Of a stretch of DNA of 64,000 nucleotides, positions 16,623 to 23,119 are shown piece by piece. Under the pieces are notes generated by a model. It was not told the DNA's origin and searched no databases. It was given only the letters and a program-made list of their open reading frames with translations. A program made the translations under genes and the position numbers. The stretch spans positions 2,418,001 through 2,482,000 of the forward strand of contig NZ_CP054141.1 of assembly GCF_013284035.1 (NCBI RefSeq), given 5' to 3'. Each line of letters begins with the position of its first letter. Position 1 is the first letter of the stretch. Origin of the DNA: Flavobacterium sp. M31R6. Lineage in GTDB: Bacteria > Bacteroidota > Bacteroidia > Flavobacteriales > Flavobacteriaceae.

Positions 16623-18182
16623 TTATTTAGTTTGCGTTTCAACTTGTAAATCGATTATGGTCTCAGGACTTTCGTTGGCATAATAATCCACGAAAGTAAA
16701 AGCAAAGGCCGTTTTGCCAATCATTTTATAATCGGGCACTTCGATGCTGAAGCCTTCATTTTCTTCTGTGACAGCAATTTTATCCAGAATTTGTGACGCA
16801 TCATTTATGTTTATTTTAGAAGCATCTTTGGCACCGTACACCACTATATATCTAACTTTTGACAGCAATTTTGGTTTCTGAAAAGAGATATAATAATTGG
16901 CTGTGTCCTTTGTGATGGAATTGATAGCGAGTGTTTCTGTGATTGCCTTTTTGAAATTAGGAACCGGCAATGGTAACGCTGGATATTTGTATTCATACTC
17001 TTGAAGTACTTTGACCACATCCATATTTTTGTTCATAAACCATTTGGCACTAAAAAAGCCATTTCCTTGTACATTTGGATAGGAGCGGGTAAGGTCAATT
17101 TGATTCGGAATTTCGAATTTATTATTCCAGTGTTTATCAGAATCGGCTTTGATTTTGTAGGTGCTGTTCCCGACATACAATGCGGTGTTGCTTGGCACAT
17201 TTTCAGACCACCATTTCATTAATTTGGCATACGAAGCCGTTTTATGGTCAATGCTCCAGTACAATTGCGGTACGATATAATCAATCCAGTTGTTGTTCAT
17301 CCAATCAACAGGATCTGCGTATAGGTCGTCATAATTGGTTTGTCCTGAAGATGTATCGGAACCTTTTGGGTCAACCGATTTGTTGCGCCAAACCCCAAAC
17401 GGGCTAATACCAAATTGTACCCATGGCTTTAGTTTTTTGATGCTGGAAGAAATATTTTTGACAAAAGTAGTCACATTGGAACGTCTCCAATCCGCAAGGG
17501 AAAGTCCGTTTCCAAATTTTTGATAGGAAGCAGCGTCATTAAATTCGATTCCTTTTATTTTGTAAGGATAAAAATAATCATCAAAGTGTATGGCGTCAAT
17601 GTCGTATTTTATCACCACTTCTTCAACAATCGATGTTAGGTGTTGCTGCACTTCGGGTAGGGCAGGGTTGTAATAGTATTTGCCACCATATTCAATCATC
17701 CATTCGGGATGTTTGTAATAATCGTGGGTTGGACTTAAGGTTTCGGTTTTCAAGTCGAAAGTGGCGCGATAGGGATTGAGCCAAGCGTGAAATTCGAAAC
17801 CACGGGCATGGGCTTCAGAAATCATCCATTCGAGTACGTCATAATTTGGAGTAGGTGCTTTTCCTTCTCTTCCAGTCAGGTAACGGGACCAAGGTGCCAA
17901 AATTGTTGGATACAGCGCATCACCCACAGAACGAATTTGGACAATTACTGCATTGTAATTGAGTTTTTGATACGTATCCAAAATGTCGATAAAATCAGCC
18001 TTTTGTTTCTCAACCGAATCCATACTGCTTTTTGGCCAGTCGATATTGACAACAGTGGCGATCCAAACGGCTCTAAATTCGTTTTTGGGGTGCATCTCTC
18101 TTTTTTGGGAATACCCAATGACAGCAAAAAGTAGAAGATATATAGTTGGGAATAGCAGGGACTTCTTTAGAATCATTTTCAC
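16623..18182 (-). CDS. secreted GHL10 (DUF187) glycosidase, DigH/YngK-like
   Basis: 519 residues. A signal peptide ends near IGYSQ (residue ~25). The GHL10 TIM-barrel follows (~30-340): FRAVWIATVVNIDWP at the start, FHAWLNPYRATFD, then YDIDAIHFDDYFYPY with the probable acidic catalytic residues, and IDYIVPQLYWS. An immunoglobulin-like tail completes it. E. coli DigH of this family cuts denuded peptidoglycan glycan strands. Its place upstream of AmpG-like and NagZ-like genes on the same strand suggests a wall turnover and recycling operon. Confidence 0.85.
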   Translation of the reverse strand: MKMILKKSLLFPTIYLLLFAVIGYSQKREMHPKNEFRAVWIATVVNIDWPKSSMDSVEKQKADFIDILDTYQKLNYNAVIVQIRSVGDALYPTILAPWSRYLTGREGKAPTPNYDVLEWMISEAHARGFEFHAWLNPYRATFDLKTETLSPTHDYYKHPEWMIEYGGKYYYNPALPEVQQHLTSIVEEVVIKYDIDAIHFDDYFYPYKIKGIEFNDAASYQKFGNGLSLADWRRSNVTTFVKNISSSIKKLKPWVQFGISPFGVWRNKSVDPKGSDTSSGQTNYDDLYADPVDWMNNNWIDYIVPQLYWSIDHKTASYAKLMKWWSENVPSNTALYVGNSTYKIKADSDKHWNNKFEIPNQIDLTRSYPNVQGNGFFSAKWFMNKNMDVVKVLQEYEYKYPALPLPVPNFKKAITETLAINSITKDTANYYISFQKPKLLSKVRYIVVYGAKDASKININDASQILDKIAVTEENEGFSIEVPDYKMIGKTAFAFTFVDYYANESPETIIDLQVETQTK

Positions 18183-18304
18183 TCATTTTATAAAGGAATC
18201 AAAAGTAGTTTTTTTAGCTAAGTTTATTAAATTAATTATCAATAAAATTAGTGATACCGTTTTGGTTTTGCATTATTACTAAAAAGTATGCTAATGTGCC
18301 TAAT

Positions 18305-18440
18305 CCAGCTATCCGCTATAGCCCTCCATTAGAACGCTTTTTTTACTAGCAACTCCAGGAGCTTCCGCTGGTCGCTCTGTAGTAGCTGTAAAAAATAGTG
18401 TTCCAATTCTCGGGGCTATCGTTGCTATCTGGGGCAGGGA
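18305..18440. repeat. dispersed repeat A, copy 1
   Basis: Runs from CCAGCTATCCGCTATAGCCC to GCTATCTGGGGCAGGGA. It recurs at 19285-19422 with roughly 85-90% identity by eye. The ends pair imperfectly (CCAGCTATCCGCT with GCTATCTGG). Dispersed intergenic repeats of this look are familiar in flavobacteria. Here they bracket the displaced toxin/immunity fragment. Confidence 0.75.
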
Positions 18441-18595
18441 TTGAGTGTGTTGATGAAGCTTTTTTGTGATGATTTGAAAAAAACTTAATAATAAAGTTAG
18501 TCACGGGAAAAGGCGGGAGACATTTGGCATATTTTTATGGTTTTTGATGAACTTTAAAAAGCTACGCAAAGTCATGAGACTTTTCGTAGCTTTTA
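18441..18595. repeat. hairpin repeat B, copy 1
   Basis: Nearly identical over ~125 bp to copy 4 (22083-22263). The core is a long hairpin GCTACGCAAAGTC-ATGA-GACTTTTCGTAGC with one mismatch. It ends just 36 bp from the 18632 gene stop and may act as its terminator. Confidence 0.75.
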
Positions 18596-18631
18596 GAGAT
18601 ATACACTTCGTGGAGCGGGGCGATCAGGGTA

Positions 18632-19081
18632 TTATGTCTCTTTCTTTTTAATAAAAAAAATTGGCTCAACATCAAAAGCAAATCCCTCAATAGGTTTACG
18701 TTCTTCCCATATTTCTTCCATTTCATTTTCTTTAGCTTCATAACTGGGATCATATCCGTGATGCGGAAAATCTCTAAAATGCTCTTGAGCTTCTTTTAGC
18801 GGTAATAACGTAAAAATGTCTTCAAAAGAATTCTCTATAAAAAAAACAAACCCTTTATATTTGCAATAAGTCGAAACTTGATAAGCCGAAACAATTTCAT
18901 TAATGTCAAGATCTATATATATCTTTTCTTTAAGTTCTTTTTGAGTATATTTTTTAAATCCTAGGTTTAATAAATTTTGGCTTATGCTTGCCTGTAATCT
19001 ATAACTATTATCTTTTTCAAAAAACCTATATTCCCCTCCTCTATATTTAGCGTAGCAATCATTTCTAATTTCCATATTCAT
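18632..19081 (-). CDS. hypothetical protein, candidate orphan immunity protein
   Basis: 149 residues, acidic, no signal peptide or membrane helix. I do not recognise the family. Its ATG lies 3 bp after the stop of a toxin-tip fragment (19085-19288), the exact spacing expected of a toxin/immunity pair. Low GC and flanking repeats fit a horizontally acquired cassette. The immunity role is inferred only from position. Confidence 0.65.
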   Translation of the reverse strand: MNMEIRNDCYAKYRGGEYRFFEKDNSYRLQASISQNLLNLGFKKYTQKELKEKIYIDLDINEIVSAYQVSTYCKYKGFVFFIENSFEDIFTLLPLKEAQEHFRDFPHHGYDPSYEAKENEMEEIWEERKPIEGFAFDVEPIFFIKKKET

Positions 19082-19084
19082 AAA

Positions 19085-19288
19085 TTATTTACTAACAAAT
19101 TTATTTAAATCTTTACTATAAATACCTCTTAAGATTTCAGAACCATTATTATATACCTCCCATAATTCGGCTCCATCCTCAAAATAATTATTGTATCCAT
19201 CCAACAACCATTCTGGTGCACCTAATCTTCCTTTATTACCTGATGAAAATCCATGGTTTGTAAATGGAAATTTATTTTTCTTTACCAG
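19085..19288 (-). pseudogene. orphan C-terminal tip of a polymorphic toxin
   Basis: About 67 codons in one frame, with no plausible start. They are closed upstream by a TAG at 19289-19291, which lies inside repeat A. The product has NHGFSSGNKGRLGAPEWLLD followed by DGAELWEVYNNGSEILRGIY, dense in Gly, Trp and Asn like the tips of secreted toxins. I could not assign a toxin family. It ends 3 bp before the 149-codon gene. The simplest reading is a displaced cassette: an old toxin end plus its immunity gene, cut off from the N-terminal carrier. Confidence 0.6.
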
Positions 19289-19422
19289 CTATCCGCTATA
19301 GCCCTCCATTAGAACCCTTTTTTTACTAGCCACTCCAGGAGCTTCCTCTGGTCGCTCTGTATTGGCTAGTAAAAAAATAGTGCTCTAATTATCGGGGCTG
19401 TCGCTGCTATCTGGGGCAGGGA
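19285..19422. repeat. dispersed repeat A, copy 2
   Basis: Second copy of the 18305-18440 repeat in the same orientation. Its first bases overlap the truncation point of the toxin tip, so the repeat may mark the recombination junction. Confidence 0.75.
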
Positions 19423-19573
19423 TTTGGTGCATTGATAAAAGTTTTTTATAATGATTTGAAACATTCATAAATCTAAAGGCATTTAGGGGGAAGGCGGGAG
19501 ATTTTTTATCTTATTTATGGTTTTCAAGAGCTTTAAAAAAAACGCAAAGTCAGGAGACTTTGCGGAGCGGGGG
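19423..19573. repeat. hairpin repeat B, copy 2
   Basis: A diverged copy. It keeps the GATTTGAAA start, the GGCGGGAGA core and the GCAAAGTC-AGGA-GACTTTGC hairpin followed by GGAGCGGGG. It directly follows repeat A copy 2, as copy 1 follows repeat A copy 1, so A+B is a duplicated composite unit. Confidence 0.7.
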
Positions 19574-19574
19574 G

Positions 19575-19972
19575 CTATTCTAAACTTTTATCTTGCCTAT
19601 CTTTATCCTTCTTTTCTTTTTCAATTCTTGCTAAATCTATAGAGTCCCATTCTTGTTGTAAAATATTACCTCTGAATACCTCTGGACCTTCATTTAAGCT
19701 GGCTTCTATTTTCCTTTTTTCTTCTTCCTGCTCTTCTTTTGTTAATGAATTCCAACGTTTTTTTTCTTCTTTTTTTGAATTTCACGTATTTTTTCAGAAA
19801 TCTTAATTTGGTCATCGAAAGATAAAAGATCTAACTGTAACAAAATGTTATATTCAACCGGGGGAGGATATTTAATTGGTGGGGGATAATTTAACTTCAT
19901 CATAGCCAATATCTCAATATTTTCTCTATTTATTTCAATAGGGAAATCCTCTGGTTTAATAATTTTTTTCAT
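19575..19972 (-). pseudogene. frameshifted small acidic/proline-containing gene
   Basis: The ATG frame from 19972 gives MKKIIKPEDFPIEI... and stops after 76 residues just past an A8 run. One extra base in that run (A9) would join it to a second open frame (RWNSLTKEEQEEEKRKIEAS onward) ending at TAG 19575-19577, giving about 132 residues. The second part is a charged helix rich in Glu and Lys. Two A8 tracts stand close together (forward T8 runs near 19758-19780). The break could be mutation, slippage or a sequencing error. Function unknown; by context possibly an immunity or toxin-associated gene. Confidence 0.6.
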
Positions 19973-20145
19973 AATAATTTAATGGTTTACCTAATTCAAT
20001 AAAATCTATATAATCAAAGTATCACCATCAGTAATTCTTTTAGATTGTCGATATACTTTGTGGGCACGGATTGCAAATGCGCGATCGTATGTAGAGATAT
20101 ATCCGCGCGATCGGGAGTAGCTATACTTTGAGTAGTTGTAATTAT

Positions 20146-20994
20146 CTATTTTTCAAAAACTCCATAAATAAAAATACTTTCTGGCATATTACCTCCTTCT
20201 AAACAATAGATGACGATTAATTTGTCATTTTCGGAAATTTCTAACTGTCTTGTACTATGATTATCGGTGTAGGCATAAGAAACTCCATTTTCTTCCTTTA
20301 TTTTTAGATCATATTTTTTTGATATCAACTCAAGTCCTTCTTTATCAAAATATCGAAAAGTAGATAGTACTTTCACATTTTCTTTTATAATGTAAATTCT
20401 TTTATTTAGAATTTCTACATATGAGTTACTCCAAATTGAATAGTCAGTAGAACTTAGCCAATCATCGTATTGATTGATAACGTGATGTGATTTTAAGCCA
20501 TCGAAAAAGGTATATAAAGTGTTTTCTTTATTTTTTTCTAATGATTTCATATCATTTGATATTTTATTTTTTAAGTTCTTTAATGATTCATCCATTTTTA
20601 TTAGCCAATTTTTTGGAAGAGAATTATTATCAACATTTATCTCAATGATTTTTAGTGAAAAATCGTAGAGAATTTTATCAAATTTATGTTCTTTTAATAT
20701 TGTTTCATTTGCTATTCCATCATATACATAAATATATATATCGCCGATTTCAATATTAAGATTTTCTTTATCTTCCCAATCCATTTGGTTATAGAACAAA
20801 ATGCTAGTATTCTCTATTCCAAATCCTCCTGTTGAACTAATAGTTTGGACTATATATTCAGGAAAAGCTATCGTTTTTAAGCTAGAAAAAAACATACTTA
20901 ATGTACTATTGATAGGATCAAAATTAATTCTTAATTTATTAGGAGAAGATGAGTCTTTAGTTATTATCCAATTCATAAATACATTTTTAATCAA
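20146..20994 (-). CDS. hypothetical protein in the cassette region
   Basis: 282 residues, very low GC, no signal peptide. A beta-rich first third is followed by a helical middle (KMDESLKNLKNKISNDMKSL) and a beta-rich end. I do not recognise a family. ATG codons at 20994 and 20976 (MNWIITKD) are both possible starts. Neighbours are a broken transposase and small orphan genes, so it is probably cargo of the toxin/immunity region. No function is claimed. Confidence 0.65.
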   Translation of the reverse strand: MIKNVFMNWIITKDSSSPNKLRINFDPINSTLSMFFSSLKTIAFPEYIVQTISSTGGFGIENTSILFYNQMDWEDKENLNIEIGDIYIYVYDGIANETILKEHKFDKILYDFSLKIIEINVDNNSLPKNWLIKMDESLKNLKNKISNDMKSLEKNKENTLYTFFDGLKSHHVINQYDDWLSSTDYSIWSNSYVEILNKRIYIIKENVKVLSTFRYFDKEGLELISKKYDLKIKEENGVSYAYTDNHSTRQLEISENDKLIVIYCLEGGNMPESIFIYGVFEK

Positions 20995-21046
20995 ACCAGA
21001 AACTTGTTATCTTTTCATTATTACTAGTAAACATAATTTTATAACC

Positions 21047-21170
21047 TTCAGATGTCAAACCTTCAGATGGATTCCGCTCTGCGAAGTCTCCCGACTTCGA
21101 ACTTTTTTTAAATGTTCTTGTAAAATGTAAATCTAATAAAAGTCTCCCGACTTTTTCCGTGAACATATGA
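21047..21170. repeat. intergenic hairpin repeat with GTCTCCCGAC cores
   Basis: CGAAGTC-TCC-CGACTTCG forms a tight hairpin near 21084-21101, and a second unit AAAGTCTCCCGACTTT lies near 21140-21155. The stems resemble the AAAGTC/GACTTT hairpins of repeat B and may be a shorter relative. A 73-codon open frame over this block is only translated repeat. Confidence 0.55.
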
Positions 21171-21213
21171 TGAATCCAAAGTATTTTAGGAATTTTAAAA
21201 ATGAACAATAAAA

Positions 21214-21862
21214 TTAATACAAATTGTATTTGGTAAAAGAATTGAAATTCAAAACGTCAACAATGGGATTGTCTGCTTTTTCTATTTTAAGAAGTCCTGT
21301 GTCGTCTACATAATTACTGGCACTTGAGTAAATGTATTGTGATGCTTTCTCAACAATTCCTGCACGTACAGGATTTAGATGAATATAATCCAACTTTGAC
21401 CACATAAACTTGTTGGTGTAGATTTCTTCTGGATGGTTGCCATATTGCCAAAACTGATAGTTTTTGTTTCTAGAATGGCTTTCGGTTGCCAATTTAAATC
21501 GATCCAACATCCATTGGCTATGCCGAACCACTTCGTTAGGTTTCTCTTCGACTTTCGGGTTCGATTTGTATTTTTTCTAAGATTTTGGTTGCTATGAATT
21601 TTTTGAAATCACGTATTAAATCCGAAAGTTTACCGTCACTGGATTGAACTATTAAATGAATATGATTGCTCATAATAACATAGCCGTAAAGAACCATTCC
21701 TTTGTGCTCAATACAATAATCTAAACACTCGATAACCGTGTCTCTATATGTTTTTCGTGTAAAAATATCGATCCAATCGACAACAGTTGCCGTTATAAAA
21801 TGTGGCAAAGTTTGATCTCTTATGACGTAGCCTTCTTTGGTCGTTGTGTTATTTTGAATCAT
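21214..21862 (-). pseudogene. REP-associated tyrosine transposase (RAYT, Y1_Tnp), frameshifted
   Basis: The first frame (21862-21536) has the Y1 transposase signatures: PHFITATVVDWIDIF, then the metal-binding HUH motif HIHLIVQ in MSNHIHLIVQSSDG. It stops after ESRRET. The second frame (21531 down to 21214) continues with WMLDRFKLATESHSRNKNYQ, NHPEEIYTNKFMW, and LDYIHLNPVRAGIVEKASQY, the usual RAYT ending. Members normally read from ESRRE straight into the W-x-L helix; here about ten extra codons (PNEVVRHSQ) and a frameshift separate them, so the gene is broken. RAYTs mobilise REP hairpins, and hairpin repeats surround it. Confidence 0.85.
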
Positions 21863-21896
21863 TTTGAAAGTTTTTTATCCTATAATTCAAATATAG

Positions 21897-21938
21897 AAAA
21901 AACTACAAAAATTGAGGTTTGTTATTTTGTAGTTTTTT
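21897..21938. terminator. perfect 12-bp hairpin, bidirectional terminator candidate
   Basis: AAAACTACAAAA pairs with TTTTGTAGTTTT across a 14-base loop, with A runs on one side and T runs on the other. It lies 35 bp upstream of the transposase ATG and would stop transcripts entering from the toxin operon. Confidence 0.65.
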
Positions 21939-22082
21939 ATGATGATTTGAAACGCATATAATTGTAAAGACATTCACGGGAAATGTCGGGAGATTTTTGA
22001 GATGTTTTTTGTTTTCAAGAAGATTAAAGAAAAACGCAAAGTCGTGAGACTTTGCGGAGCAGCTACACTTTGCGGAGCGGGG
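21939..22082. repeat. hairpin repeat B, copy 3
   Basis: GATTTGAAA start, TTCACGGGAAA and GTCGGGAGA core, then the perfect hairpin GCAAAGTC-GTGA-GACTTTGC and GGAGC. It is followed by the short satellite CTACACTTTGCGGAGCGGGG. Confidence 0.7.
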
Positions 22083-22263
22083 ATTCAGTGCATTGATGGA
22101 GCTTTTTTGTGATGATTTGAAAAAAACTTAATAATAAAGTTAGTCACGGGAAAAGGCGGTAGACATTTGGCATATTTTTATGGTCTTTGATGAACTTTAA
22201 AAAGCTACGCAAAGTCATGAGACTTTGCAGAGCGGGGGGCAGCTACACTTTGCGGAGCGGGGG
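22083..22263. repeat. hairpin repeat B, copy 4
   Basis: Almost the same as copy 1 over ~125 bp, including the ACTTAATAATAAAGTTAGTC stretch and GCTACGCAAAGTC-ATGA-GACTTTGC. The near-identity at 3.6 kb distance points to recent copying or conversion. It ends with the same CTACACTTTGCGGAGCGGGG satellite as copy 3. Confidence 0.75.
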
Positions 22264-22336
22264 ACTTTTTTAATATTTATGTTTTTTAAGAACATTTTAA
22301 AATAAAGACAAAGTCGTGAGACTTTGCCTTTATTTT
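22264..22336 (-). repeat. hairpin repeat B, partial copy 5
   Basis: Only the right half is kept: a diverged lead-in and the hairpin CAAAGTC-GTGA-GACTTTG. The stem sits just after the stop of the 22345 gene and could be its terminator. Confidence 0.6.
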
Positions 22337-22344
22337 GCATTAGA

Positions 22345-22728
22345 TTAAGAATGATTAAATTTATTCAAATCTATTTCAAGTATTGCATTTATTTCGCACA
22401 TATAACGACCATTCTGCCACTCGCCAAGACGGAATATAATTAGATAATCATTATTACATTCTTTTGAATTAAAAAATTGATATTGAAATAATAATGGTGT
22501 TTGCTTTTCGAAAATTGATATTGTAGCAACTCCTTTTTTTGATAATGATTCAAAATCAATTTTTCCTTCAGTAACTAAATCATTGAGATATGGGCAATTT
22601 GGTGATACAAAAACTTCGTGTTTAAAACCTCCTCCATTGGCACAATAAAATTCTACTGAAACACCATCCATAATTTCTATCCCAGAAAATGATGATTTTC
22701 CCAAATGAAGTTTTTGCTTTATAATCAT
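22345..22728 (-). CDS. hypothetical protein, candidate second immunity protein
   Basis: 127 residues, no export signal, beta-rich with a GGG turn (CANGGGFKHEVFVSPN). Family not recognised. It is the second small gene after the giant toxin gene (142 bp beyond the 82-residue gene, same strand). Since the toxin gene seems to carry two toxin domains, this may protect against one of them; that is inference from order only. Confidence 0.6.
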   Translation of the reverse strand: MIIKQKLHLGKSSFSGIEIMDGVSVEFYCANGGGFKHEVFVSPNCPYLNDLVTEGKIDFESLSKKGVATISIFEKQTPLLFQYQFFNSKECNNDYLIIFRLGEWQNGRYMCEINAILEIDLNKFNHS

Positions 22729-22870
22729 ATTGTTTTTTTTTAGATAAATTTTTGAAATACCAATTCGCTGCTATCTTTTGGATTAATCAAAAGTTCTAGG
22801 TTTTTTTTAAACTTCTAAAACTTCTATTCTTAAATCTTTCTTATGGATTATTTTAGTCGATTTTTTTATT

Positions 22871-23119
22871 TCACCAATCTATTTTTCCTTCCTCCCGAAG
22901 CTTTTGCTCAAATCGAGCTAGTGTAAATCCTAAATTGAAAATATCAGATGTTTGAAATTTCGTTACTCTAATATCACAGAACATCACTTCATCTTCAATT
23001 ATTTTAATAATTTCAAAATCAGTTTTAAAAAAGTTGTTATATTTTTCAATTTGTTGATTTAATGTGTCAACTGATGTTACCATTAACCTAAATATGGTTT
23101 CTTTGTTATTTTGCTCCAT
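22871..23119 (-). CDS. small protein, probable cognate immunity protein
   Basis: 82 residues, acidic, cytoplasmic. Its ATG (23117-23119) lies inside the last codons of the giant toxin gene, a 14-bp overlap in another frame, so translation is probably coupled. Tight coupling of a small downstream gene to a toxin-tipped giant gene is the standard layout of polymorphic toxin/immunity pairs. Family not recognised; the deaminase-like tip, being the last domain, is the most likely target. Confidence 0.75.
   Translation of the reverse strand: MEQNNKETIFRLMVTSVDTLNQQIEKYNNFFKTDFEIIKIIEDEVMFCDIRVTKFQTSDIFNLGFTLARFEQKLREEGKIDW

Noticed and set aside
19973..20145. Open frame through the GCGCGATCG repeat block before the 282-codon gene
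   Set aside because: About 60 codons over a palindromic block (GCGCGATC units), no credible start, no family likeness; it seems to be a dispersed repeat remnant.
20987..21208. 73-codon minus-strand frame
   Set aside because: It is mostly translated hairpin repeat (the GTCTCCCGAC units) and shows no independent protein features.
18305..22336. Possible CRISPR array
   Set aside because: The repeats are 70-180 bp, irregularly spaced, diverged and separated by genes; no short regular repeat/spacer pattern and no cas genes.
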